From an uncultured Lachnospiraceae bacterium (lineage in GTDB: Bacteria; Bacillota; Clostridia; Lachnospirales; Lachnospiraceae), in assembly GCA_910579085.1 (NCBI GenBank), contig CAJTRU010000111.1, positions 1 through 8,770 of the forward strand: 8,770 nt of DNA. Direction: 5' to 3'. The position numbers were made by a program, and so were the translations under genes. The notes beneath the pieces were generated by a model. It ran no database searches. It had not been told where the DNA came from and saw only the letters and a program-made list of their open reading frames with translations. Below are positions 1 through 6,262 of the stretch, piece after piece; position 1 is the first letter of the stretch, and each line of letters begins with the position of its first letter.

Positions 1-71
1 CTGTTGCTCTCCCCCTGTAACTCGTCATCATGGCTCAACCTCTCGTATAATGCTGTTAAATCGTGACTCAT
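1..71 (-). CDS. Large serine recombinase, N-terminal end (partial, runs off left edge)
   Basis: Only the first 23 codons are inside the window, starting at ATG 69-71. The peptide begins MSHDLTALYERLSHDDELQG and continues ESNS. The TALYERLSxDDELQGESNS pattern is the N-terminal catalytic start of TndX/TnpX-type large serine recombinases, in which the Ser of the ERLS segment is the nucleophile that cuts DNA and attaches to it. A strong AAAGGAGGG ribosome binding site lies 8-9 bases upstream (about 80-88), which supports this start. Recombinases of this family normally sit at one end of their element and read outward or inward from it, and that fits its position just beyond the broken end of virD4. 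I infer that it belongs to a second mobile element inserted into virD4. The rest of the protein and the element are outside the window. Confidence 0.85.
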   Translation of the reverse strand, partial: MSHDLTALYERLSHDDELQGESN

Positions 72-109
72 AATCAATTCCCTCCTTTCCGCCAGTACCG
101 CATAAAATA

Positions 110-1300
110 CTATGCTGTGGCTCTTTTGTATTTATTTTGATTAAGAAGTCTTTTATAGTTTATAACTCCCGCTGCAAGTTTATATTTTTTATACTGCCTT
201 ACTGCAAAATGTTCTGGTTCTCTTGCCTCCAGTTCTTCAAACATTATATCTATTGCATTTTTAAAGTTTTCGTCATCTTCCTTTGTTTCTGAAGCATTAA
301 GCATGTCAACCAGTGTTGTGAAATTTTTTTCCTCCTCTATGCACTCATACCAGATATACCCTATATAAGCCTGGTAAAGAAGCTTTTCTGCCTTAGTCCA
401 GAAGTCACCGTCTGCATCCTGTTTCCCGCCTCCGTTTGTGTTTGCAACCAGGGTATCAACAAGTGTAAGTATGTCTTTCTCATCACGTATATATGCAAAC
501 GGGTTATAATGCATGGATTTTTTGAAATTAATGGTATTAAAAATTTTTATCCTGTAAGGCTCATATACCACTTTCCCATTGCCATCTTTTACAAATCCAC
601 CGTTTTCATCTGTTACAGGCACACCTTTTTCAAGCATCTTCCCACATTCATTAACCACTGTCCCCTTTGGGTCTGTTATGGCATAGGAACTGTGCATCTG
701 CATAAGGTTTGGCTTTAAAAAGAAACGTGTCTTGCCACTCCCTGAACCCCCTGCCACAAGGACATTTTTATTCCTTGCATACTTTGGTTCTTTAGGCCTG
801 TCTGACATTGTTAAACGTTCAGTAGCTGTAAGTATGACATTGTTTTCAAAAACATCATCAGTATATGGTTCTATATCTTTTTCATTGCCCCACCTTGCAG
901 AACCATATTCAATGCCATGACGGTATTTTTTCGCATTTTTCCCTTTTGTGTAAACTGCTGTTTTCAGTGCTGCCCCGCATATAATTCCAGCCATTATATC
1001 TGCTGGTTTCATACTTGGCACAGGGCTTTCTGCTATCATGCTAATCCCCGCCATTGTTTCCATTACCCTGTTTAAGGTTTCACCCTCTGTAGAATGGTAA
1101 AAACATGAGAGCAGGTTTCCAGCATAAGCGCAAAGTATGTATGGGAAATTCTGCAAAAATGCTTTTTTTAAATTTATACTGCCAGCTTTCTTTACACATT
1201 CCTTTGCTTTTTTTGCAAAAGGACTGCCCCTTGCATGTGGTGTTTTTTTCTCCACATGCTTCTTTTTTGCATTGTCTGGCATGGTTTTATTCTTAATCAC
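110..1300 (-). pseudogene. virD4: VirD4/TraG-type coupling protein, truncated by insertion
   Basis: This is a type IV secretion coupling ATPase, the inner-membrane motor that hands relaxase-bound DNA to the conjugation channel. It starts at GTG 1298-1300 and overlaps the pcfB stop as GTGA. Hydrophobic segments near residues 51-68 and 101-117 are the likely membrane anchors. A Walker A motif, GGSGSGKT, lies at residues 184-191, followed by the family-typical SYAITDPKG. Residues up to G378 (KYKLAAG) look native. The last 18 residues (from VINYKR to the TAG stop) do not fit the family, where KTAKSIL-like sequence is expected. Family members are about 600 residues, so the Walker B region (LLDEFAN type) and the C-terminal third are missing. 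The serine recombinase gene begins 38 bp beyond the stop, so I infer disruption by an inserted element with the junction near 166/167. Confidence 0.88.
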
Positions 1301-1773
1301 AGGCTTCCACCCCTTTCCCTTGTTTTAGTTTTTTCATTCTGCCTGCTGTGTTCCTGGCTTTTCACTTTAAAATGCTCCAGCATTTTTTTAATGCCAGGGG
1401 CTTTCCTTTTATGGTTGCTTGATGCAACATATTCTTTAAATGCCATTGCCATTGCATCCATGTCCCTGCCCTTAAAAAATACATAATACTTTGGCGGCTT
1501 ACAGTTTTTATCTTTCTTTAATGCAAAATCAATCCCGTATTTCCTTGCAACACGCTCAAACGTCTTTATGTTTTTATCACTTATTTCAATACTGGTTACA
1601 CCTGCATTTTGTCCAGTAAGTTCTTTAAGGCTCTGTTTCCCCTTTGCATACTGGTTGCTTTTCTGCTTCTGTGCTTCAAGGAACATTTTTAAAAGTTTTG
1701 CCAGTTCTGCGCCTGTGAACCTGGCACTCCTTACACACAAAGATACTACTTTCTGGTTTACTTCTTCTTCCAT
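1297..1773 (-). CDS. pcfB: PcfB-like conjugation protein (DUF3801)
   Basis: A 158-residue cytoplasmic protein matching the PcfB/DUF3801 family. Members are encoded directly upstream of the VirD4 coupling protein in Tn1549-like ICEs and in pCF10-type systems and act as accessory factors that help dock the transfer complex. Recognisable parts are the N-terminal EEEVNQKVVSLCVRSARFTG, the central FERVARKYGIDFALKKDK and PPKYYVFFKGRDMDAM, and a basic C-terminal tail. The ATG at 1771-1773 has a good CAGGAGG site about 8 bases upstream. The stop overlaps the virD4 GTG by four bases (GTGA), so the two genes are translationally coupled. The length is normal and nothing looks broken. The role is taken from family and gene order. 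Confidence 0.88.
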   Translation of the reverse strand: MEEEVNQKVVSLCVRSARFTGAELAKLLKMFLEAQKQKSNQYAKGKQSLKELTGQNAGVTSIEISDKNIKTFERVARKYGIDFALKKDKNCKPPKYYVFFKGRDMDAMAMAFKEYVASSNHKRKAPGIKKMLEHFKVKSQEHSRQNEKTKTRERGGSL

Positions 1774-1871
1774 ACACCAGCCTCCTGAAAAATATTTAAA
1801 ATAAAAATAAATTTATACAGATATGGCATTATAAATTTTTTCTTCCCTCCCCCTGGATTATATTTATGCCT

Positions 1872-1933
1872 TGCAAAACCCTGTCAAGACTGTAATAAAC
1901 GGGCTTCCAGCCCGGTCCTGACAGGGCATTGCA
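1872..1933. repeat. Nested inverted repeat / structured element upstream of pcfB
   Basis: The outer arms pair as TGCAA (1872-1876) with TTGCA (1929-1933) and CCCTGTCA (1879-1886) with TGACAGGG (1919-1926). Inside them is a second hairpin, CGGGCT (1900-1905) with AGCCCG (1909-1914) and a 3-base loop. On the minus strand the inner hairpin is followed by TTTATT. It may be a terminator for the 187-residue gene, an attenuator in the pcfB-virD4 leader, or a small palindromic mobile repeat. The sequence does not decide between these. The gap 1774-1980 holds no convincing gene; a 21-codon reading frame across this element is probably meaningless. Confidence 0.55.
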
Positions 1934-1980
1934 GGCAAAATAAACAGCAATCCAGGAAGAAAAAAAACAATACAGTTTAA

Positions 1981-2544
1981 TTATTTTCCCATCCCAAGGA
2001 GAAGCCTGGCACGCTCCTGTGCTGTTTTTGTAGTATCATCAAGCACATGTTCTATAAAACCTGCTGCTTCATCTTCCTCCTGGAGTTTTATTTCTGCACC
2101 TGCACCATTAATTATTACATCACATACCCTGTCTATTGCACCAAGGACACCCTCTTCATTGCATCTGGCTTCCATGCTGCCAAGCATTGTTATGTTTAGT
2201 TTTTTCACTGCATCATACATGACAACCATGCTGTACATGTCCTCCAGTGTAAAAACGGTTTTCCTGCCACAGTTCCCCTTTTCTGCCCCTGTTAAAATGC
2301 CATCCGAATATCCAAGCCGGTATGCTGCCTTGCCATATATATACATATAGTCTGCTATTGCATCATCTATTGTTTCCAGCGTCTTTTTCTGTGCTGGTCT
2401 TTTTTCTTCAATGGCTTTCCTTAAATCTTTCATTGCACCCTGCAGCTTCTTCCCCTGTTTCCAGAACTCCTTATCCTTTTCCAGTTCTGCCCCTAATGCT
2501 TCATCCATACGCTTCTCTGTTATTTTCTCACTGGTGCTGCCCAT
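1981..2544 (-). CDS. Hypothetical protein of ICE replication/transfer block
   Basis: A 187-residue protein I do not recognise by name. It starts at ATG 2542-2544 behind a very good GGAGGGAAGG ribosome binding site. The first 60 residues are highly charged and helix-prone (EKDKEFWKQGKK, KDLRKAIEEKRPAQKK), possibly a coiled coil. A central segment YGKAAYRLGYSDGILTG looks like a conserved helical motif. The C-terminal half is acidic and ends in a helix, TAQERARLLLGMGK. There are no signal peptide, membrane segments or obvious catalytic motifs, so a soluble cytoplasmic protein is likely. It lies between the replication initiator-like gene and pcfB, a slot that in Tn1549-like elements often holds small element-specific proteins, so an accessory role in maintenance or transfer is possible but unproven. 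Confidence 0.7.
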   Translation of the reverse strand: MGSTSEKITEKRMDEALGAELEKDKEFWKQGKKLQGAMKDLRKAIEEKRPAQKKTLETIDDAIADYMYIYGKAAYRLGYSDGILTGAEKGNCGRKTVFTLEDMYSMVVMYDAVKKLNITMLGSMEARCNEEGVLGAIDRVCDVIINGAGAEIKLQEEDEAAGFIEHVLDDTTKTAQERARLLLGMGK

Positions 2545-2614
2545 TATCCTTCCCTCCGTCCTGTAAACTTTTTACTGCCTGTATCCCCAGGCTTGTATGG
2601 TAAGATAAGGTTTA

Positions 2615-2636
2615 TGTAAGTAACCTGTGTAAGTAA
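2615..2636. repeat. Two direct copies of TGTAAGTAA
   Basis: TGTAAGTAA occurs at 2615-2623 and 2628-2636, 13 bp start to start, in the gap between the initiator-like gene and the 187-residue gene. It may be part of the same repeat-rich stretch as the 23-bp repeats just to the right. Confidence 0.4.
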
Positions 2637-2653
2637 TATCTGTATATGTCCCA

Positions 2654-2722
2654 CATTTTTCTGTATGGGGGTGGTGCATTTTTTTGTGGGAGGGTATTAC
2701 ATTTTTTTGTACCATACAGGCA
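2654..2722. repeat. Three 23-bp tandem direct repeats (iteron-like)
   Basis: The core CATTTTT(C/T)TGT starts at 2654, 2677 and 2700, an exact 23-bp period. Two copies are well conserved and the 2654 copy is more diverged. A fourth copy of the core lies inside the initiator-like gene at 3206-3216, where it encodes part of PIQKNVPPP in the linker. The block lies directly downstream of that gene. It could be iterons for the initiator or a decayed copy of the linker-coding repeat. The 23-bp period is not a multiple of three, so it does not conserve a reading frame. Confidence 0.6.
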
Positions 2723-2739
2723 TGGCAGGCTTCCTGCCA
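2723..2739. terminator. Short perfect hairpin after the initiator-like gene
   Basis: TGGCAGG (2723-2729) pairs with CCTGCCA (2733-2739) around a CTT loop, 20 bp past the stop codon of the initiator-like gene. There is no U-run on the minus strand, so it is a weak terminator candidate. It could equally be a hairpin belonging to the adjacent repeat block. Confidence 0.3.
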
Positions 2740-2759
2740 GCAAATACCTTTTAAAAGCC

Positions 2760-3878
2760 TTACCCATAAACACCATATAAATCATGGTTTACCTGCGACT
2801 GGTAATAATGGTTTATTGTATATGGCGCATTATAAAGCGCTGCCAGAAGGTATGCTTTTATATTCATTATTTTTTTAGTGTTGTTTTTCATACATCCCAG
2901 TACATAACGTATATGCAGGCTGTCAAGTTTCATAAACCTGCTTTTTACTGCCTGGTATGGCATGTCTGCCCCGCCTATATGTATCTTCTCCCTTTCAAAA
3001 CTCACTGTGTCAACAATAATCCCAAGCAGTTCATCCAGGTATTTGTAATCACCTTTTAAATCATATTTGATATTGTCATAATCTATATTTTGTTTTATAA
3101 TATTACTGTATAGTTTTGTCTTGTCTGCTTTGTCCTTTGTTCTTTCATTGCAGGCAGGACATTTTTTATCTTTATGTATGTCCACGTCTTTTACAGGGGG
3201 TGGTACATTTTTTTGTATGGGGGTGGCTGCTTCTTTCCATATGCCTTTTTTTATACTGCTGTCACCTCTGCCAGGTATGGCATCTGTTTTTTCTTCTTTA
3301 TTATTGTACACTCCTGTAATACATCCCCTGTCTTCCACATCCATGCTGCCAGTGGTATATTTATGCCCTGCACTGTCATGTTTTAACTGGCTGCTTCCAT
3401 CTGTTGTGGCATCCTGTTTTTTACCAGTATCCCCCGTCCCATCCCCTGGGTAAGTAAGCCTGTACAGCACATCTGTATCAAGGCTGATAAACATAATATT
3501 ATTAAGCACAATGCCATTACTGCAGGTTACATTACGGAAAAACCTCTTTATAACCCCAAGCCCTTCCAGCCTGTCAAATGCTGCTTTTATGCTCCTTTTG
3601 GACTCACCAAACAAATCTGAATACTGCTGGTATGTTTTCTGGAGCATGTCACCTTTGAAACGTTTTTTCCAGCCTGTTACCTGCCCTGTCCCCTCATCAC
3701 GTACTTCTGATGGCCTGTACCAGTAAACAATGTCAGCAAGGACTGTTACAGCCAGCAGGTGTGGCTTCCCGTTATCCTTAATTATTGTCCTGTACCACAT
3801 CTATGGTATTACATTCCCTGATATATTAATTTTCCCCATGCTGTCAACAGCAGCATTGCCACTTGTTATATATCCCAT
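2760..3878 (-). pseudogene. Replication initiator-like protein with DUF6017 C-terminus, in-frame TAG at codon 26
   Basis: Probable element replication initiator. The part from ATG 3798-3800 onward is an uninterrupted 346-residue protein. Residues 1-110 form a winged-helix region (LAVTVLADIVYWYRP, then GESKRSIKAAFDRLEGLGVIK). Residues 120-230 are a poor, polar linker with PIQKNVPPP and a CPAC pair. Residues 231-346 match DUF6017 (LYSNIIKQNIDYDNI, YVLGCMKNNTKKI, AYLLAALYNAP), the C-terminal domain of initiators in Tn1549-like ICEs. The same frame extends upstream through TAG (3801-3803) for 25 more codons to an ATG at 3876-3878, which overlaps the parB stop as TAATG. The upstream peptide includes INISGNVIP, which fits the family start before WYRTI as I recall it. 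The ATG after the TAG has no good ribosome site. A CAG-to-TAG mutation, readthrough, or reinitiation at TAGATG are all possible. Confidence 0.72.
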
Positions 3879-4430
3879 TACATGCTGCCCCCTTCCTGTT
3901 TCCATTTTTCCAGCAGCCTGTATATGGTGTCCTCTATTTCCCTGCTGCTGCATCCTTCTGGAAAAAATTTATTAATGTGTTCTGGTTTCAGTATTACTTT
4001 TTACGTACAGGCTTTTCTTTTGACAGTATTAATCCTGCCACACTTCCAGAAAATTCCCCTGCAAGACTGTATTTCTTTAATTCTGATGCCTGCCTGCCGT
4101 CTGGTACTGTGCCAAGTTCCTGCATTTTTTTATAGAGGATTTCCTGCTCCTCTTTCTTAAGGTATGACAAATCCACTGCTGGTATAAAGCCAAGCTTTTT
4201 CTGGTCAGCCAGTGAAAGCAGTTCCCCTGTAAGTTCTGTCAGGCGGATATAACGCTGTATGTTCCTGCCGCTTTCACCTGCTTCCCCTCCTATTTCATCA
4301 GCAGTCTTTTTTTCTTTCCTGCTTCCCTGGTGTTTCAGGGCTTCAGACTTCATTTTATACGCAAAAGCTTTTTCTGAATAAAGCAGGTTCTCCCGCTGGA
4401 TATTGGAATCTGCAATAAGAATAAAAAAGT
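3878..4430 (-). pseudogene. parB: ParB-family partition protein remnant: N-terminus missing, frameshift at 3994-4001
   Basis: This is a remnant of the ParB/Spo0J-type centromere-binding protein used for segregation and regulation in Tn1549-like elements. From about 4424 the frame reads ILIADSNIQREN, then LLYSEKAFAYKMKSEALKHQ, which is the conserved ParB core after the missing nuclease-like N-terminal half. The HTH and RYIRLTELTGELLSL segments follow. The frame stops at TAA 3994-3996, but shifting by -1 at the run CGTAAAAAGTAA restores ILKPEHINKFFPEG, then REIEDTIYRLLEKWKQ, the normal ParB C-terminus, with a stop at 3878-3880. So there is one missing A or a slip at an A5 tract. The possible ATG at 4351-4353 is an internal methionine of the family and has no convincing ribosome site. 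The gene is almost certainly non-functional for partition. Confidence 0.82.
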
Positions 4431-4508
4431 GAATAATTTTTCTAACCCGAACATTAACAGATATTGATTTAATATATTCCGTTATACAGAATCAATATAG
4501 ATAAAATT

Positions 4509-4556
4509 AACAAGCAGTAAGCCATATAAAAATTATGACTACTGCTTGTTTTTTTG
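4509..4556. terminator. Bidirectional intrinsic terminator left of CRISPR array 1
   Basis: AACAAGCAGTA (4509-4519) pairs perfectly with TACTGCTTGTT (4540-4550), an 11-bp stem with a 20-base loop. A T-run follows on the plus strand (4549-4555) and TTAATTTTAT follows on the minus strand. In the minus direction it would end a transcript of array 1. No plus-strand gene is visible in front of it. Confidence 0.6.
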
Positions 4557-4587
4557 TTTAATATTTTAATTTGAGTTGTAAATAAAT

Positions 4588-4770
4588 GTGCTAGTGTTTT
4601 TTATGGGCTTACTCCATTTCTATGGTAAAATAGCTGACAATGGCTTTTTGATAACAAAGGTGTATCAATGCCCTTTAACGGGCTAAATCCATTTCTACAA
4701 ACGAGTTTATTTGTACGCATTGTATTGCGGAATGTGTCAATGCCCTTTAACGGGCTACATCCATTTCTAC
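4588..4770 (-). CRISPR. CRISPR array 1: three repeats, two spacers
   Basis: The repeats are 36 bp. Copies at 4663-4698 and 4735-4770 begin T(G/A)TCAATGCCC and end CATTTCTAC, with a GCCCTTTAACGGGC hairpin (4-bp stem, 6-base loop) in the middle. A strongly decayed third copy lies at about 4588-4623 and keeps GGGCTTACTCCATTTCTA. The spacers are 39 bp (4624-4662) and 36 bp (4699-4734) and are unrelated to each other. The decayed copy marks the leader-distal end, so the leader is on the right and transcription is on the minus strand, with the crRNA repeat starting 5'-GTAGAAATGG. There are no cas genes in the window, and I cannot assign the subtype. Confidence 0.88.
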
Positions 4771-4880
4771 CCCTGCCACTTGGGAAGTCCCTGTTTATAA
4801 GGCTTTGAAGGGTGCGTTTTCCCCAAAATTTTTTAAATTGTTACAAAAGTGTTACATTTTGCCATTTTTTTGTTTTTTGA
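4771..4880 (-). promoter_or_regulatory. CRISPR leader of array 1
   Basis: This AT-rich segment abuts the leader-proximal repeat and is nearly the same as the segment after array 2, including a 42-bp identical run (4836-4877) and an 18-bp one (4791-4808). It carries two TGTTACA copies 11 bp apart (4839-4845, 4850-4856). It is positioned to hold the array promoter and the spacer-integration signal. I see no clear -35/-10 pair. Confidence 0.72.
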
Positions 4881-4958
4881 ATTTTTGTAATTACTTATGA
4901 AGTATTTTATCACATTTTTTTGATATATGGCAATACTTAAAAAAACTATAAAAAACTC

Positions 4959-5005
4959 TTGACTTTTGTCCGTGCGAATGTTATTTTATATGTACGGGCA
5001 AAAGT
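4959..5005 (+). promoter_or_regulatory. Promoter and inverted-repeat operator of the ribbon-helix-helix gene
   Basis: The -35 TTGACT (4959-4964) and -10 TATTTT (4982-4987) are 17 bp apart. A 15-bp-arm inverted repeat, ACTTTTGTCCGTGCG (4962-4976) and TGTACGGGCAAAAGT (4991-5005), brackets the -10 with 12 of 15 positions complementary in DNA. The ATG is 12 bp further on. This is a typical layout for autorepression by the encoded regulator. Confidence 0.6.
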
Positions 5006-5016
5006 GAGGTGAGCAT

Positions 5017-5190
5017 ATGTCGCCACGTACAGGCAGACCTACTACCAATAAAAAAACTAAACGTTTAGAAATCCGTCTTGCGCCTGATGAATTGGAATTA
5101 ATAGAAGAATGTTCAAAAATTCTTAATATAAGCAAAACGGAAGTGATAAACAAAGGTGTAAAACTGGTAAAGGCCGAAATAAACAAATAA
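5017..5190 (+). CDS. Small ribbon-helix-helix (CopG/Arc-type) DNA-binding protein
   Basis: A 57-residue protein from ATG 5017-5019 to TAA 5188-5190, with ribosome site AGGTGAG 6 bases before the start. It begins MSPRTGRPTTNKKTKRLEIR, a basic arm followed by the RLEIRLAPDEL strand that inserts into the DNA groove in ribbon-helix-helix dimers. Two helices follow: ELELIEECSKILN, then ISKTEVINKGVKLVKAEI. Family members of this size with an MSPRTGRPT start are common in phages and conjugative elements of Clostridia, as autoregulators or copy/immunity regulators. The inverted repeat over its own promoter is the likely binding site. It lies immediately in front of the Rha gene, between the leader of array 1 and the distal end of array 2. 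Confidence 0.82.
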   Translation: MSPRTGRPTTNKKTKRLEIRLAPDELELIEECSKILNISKTEVINKGVKLVKAEINK

Positions 5191-5196
5191 AAACAA

Positions 5197-5253
5197 GAGT
5201 AACCGACGCTCTGGACAAGTAACGGTTACTCAAAGTGCAGAGAATTTTCTCTG
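5197..5253. repeat. Two inverted repeats in the leader between the RHH and Rha genes
   Basis: GAGTAACCG (5197-5205) pairs perfectly with CGGTTACTC (5223-5231). Directly after it CAGAGAA (5238-5244) pairs with TTCTCTG (5247-5253). Neither is followed by a good T-run, so operators or leader-RNA structure are more likely than terminators. A TATAAT at 5261-5266 just after them may be the -10 of the Rha gene, though I see no matching -35. Confidence 0.5.
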
Positions 5254-5283
5254 TGTGTAATATAATAACATGCAGGGAAATTT

Positions 5284-5310
5284 CTTTCAAGAAAAATTTT
5301 TTGAAAGGAG
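5284..5310 (+). promoter_or_regulatory. Hairpin overlapping the Rha ribosome binding site
   Basis: CTTTCAA (5284-5290) can pair with TTGAAAG (5301-5307), and the right arm contains the first part of the GAAAGGAG ribosome site (5303-5310). Folding would partly hide the site, suggesting translational control. The stem is AT-rich and possibly weak. Confidence 0.35.
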
Positions 5311-5318
5311 TTTTTGTT

Positions 5319-6143
5319 ATGCAGAACCAGATTGAACAAACATTAAACAGCAGAGAAGTATCTGAAATGATAGAAAAAAACCATAAAGATTTAATCAGAG
5401 ATATTAAAAGATATATCAAACAGATGAATGAAGTAAATGAAAAATACAGTATTGAGCGCAAGATTGCGCCCAATGAATTTTTCCAGAATTCTGAATATAA
5501 AGACAGTATAGGCAGGACTCTTCCATGTTATAATATTACCAAGAAAGGCTGTGAATTTATAGCCCATAAGCTTACAGGCACAAAAGGCACTGTATTTACT
5601 GCCAGGTATATAAACCGTTTCCATGAAATGGAGGATATTATTTCCAATAAGGAAACCGAACCTGGACTGCCATGGTTTATACACAATTTCAGAGGGAAAT
5701 ATATAATGCTTTTCAGGGATTTTGAAGCTATTACAGGCGTCCATCTTTCAGGGAATTATACTTCATCAAAAAGAACATACCATTTGACAGGCGGACATGA
5801 TTACAATGGATGGGGCTGGTACACAAATATTAACAAAGAAGAATTTAAACAGAAGTATGGTTTTGACTATGGGGATGACCAATGTATGATGTATCTTTAT
5901 CCATGCGGCATAGTAAAAGCGTTAGATATCCTTATGAATGACAAGGCAGTACATGTAAAAGCAGAAACTTACAGGATGCTGGCAGATGGCATAAAAAGTA
6001 TTAACCCGCATAAAGAAGTAAAAACTGTGGCACATCCACCAGCAAATATAATGGTGGACGGTACTACAAAAAACCTGCCTGTCAGTATAAACATTACCAT
6101 AGGTAATGGAAAAGAAAATTACAGACGTAACATAGTATTATAA
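5319..6143 (+). CDS. Rha-family phage regulatory protein
   Basis: A 274-residue protein. ATG 5319-5321 is chosen because AAAGGAG lies 8 bases upstream; the frame is open further back to 5235 but has no ribosome site there. Residues 9-104 match the Rha (pRha) domain: LNSREVSEMIEKNHKDLIRD, then a variable insert, then LPCYNITKKGCEFIAHKLTG and FTARYINRFHEME. Rha proteins come from lambdoid and Gram-positive phages and mobile elements. They are thought to regulate phage gene expression and to interfere with infection in some hosts, but their mechanism is poorly defined. The C-terminal part, about 115-274, with IHNFRGKYIMLFRDFEAITG and GGHDYNGWGWYTN, I do not recognise. There is no membrane segment. 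The gene is followed by a strong terminator and sits between two CRISPR arrays with the small RHH gene upstream. Confidence 0.85.
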   Translation: MQNQIEQTLNSREVSEMIEKNHKDLIRDIKRYIKQMNEVNEKYSIERKIAPNEFFQNSEYKDSIGRTLPCYNITKKGCEFIAHKLTGTKGTVFTARYINRFHEMEDIISNKETEPGLPWFIHNFRGKYIMLFRDFEAITGVHLSGNYTSSKRTYHLTGGHDYNGWGWYTNINKEEFKQKYGFDYGDDQCMMYLYPCGIVKALDILMNDKAVHVKAETYRMLADGIKSINPHKEVKTVAHPPANIMVDGTTKNLPVSINITIGNGKENYRRNIVL

Positions 6144-6178
6144 AAACAACCAGAATGGTTTATAACATGTAAAACATT

Positions 6179-6214
6179 AAAGGATGCTACAAAATGTGGC
6201 ATCCTTGTTTTATT
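6179..6214. terminator. Intrinsic terminator after the Rha gene, also facing array 2
   Basis: AAGGATGCTACA (6180-6191) pairs with TGTGGCATCCTT (6195-6206) around an AAA loop, a 12-bp stem with one G-T wobble, followed by GTTTTATT. The opposite strand has TTAATGTTTT after the stem, so it can also stop minus-strand transcripts of array 2. Confidence 0.85.
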
Positions 6215-6262
6215 GCCCAATACAAATACCCTTTATAGATGGTTTATAAATGTTAGCAAAAA

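Noticed and set aside
3116..3453. Plus-strand frames of 67-110 codons opposite the initiator gene
   Set aside because: They are rich in Cys, Phe, Leu and Ser, as expected for the complement of AT-rich coding DNA, and lack ribosome sites.
3994..4003. Programmed -1 frameshifting in parB
   Set aside because: The slip sequence is T AAA AAG, which would mispair in the P site, and the gene already lacks its N-terminal half, so simple mutation is more likely.
4351..4353. ATG at 4351-4353 as a true start for a 119-residue protein
   Set aside because: Conserved ParB sequence (ADSNIQREN) continues upstream of it in frame, so it is an internal methionine of a truncated gene.
5235..5318. Longer N-terminus for the Rha protein from 5235
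   Set aside because: There is no ribosome site at 5235, the extra residues do not fit the Rha family, and a strong AAAGGAG precedes the ATG at 5319.
4986..5473. Minus-strand frames opposite the RHH and Rha genes
   Set aside because: Both plus-strand genes have clear families and ribosome sites, and the opposite frames are hydrophobic shadows.
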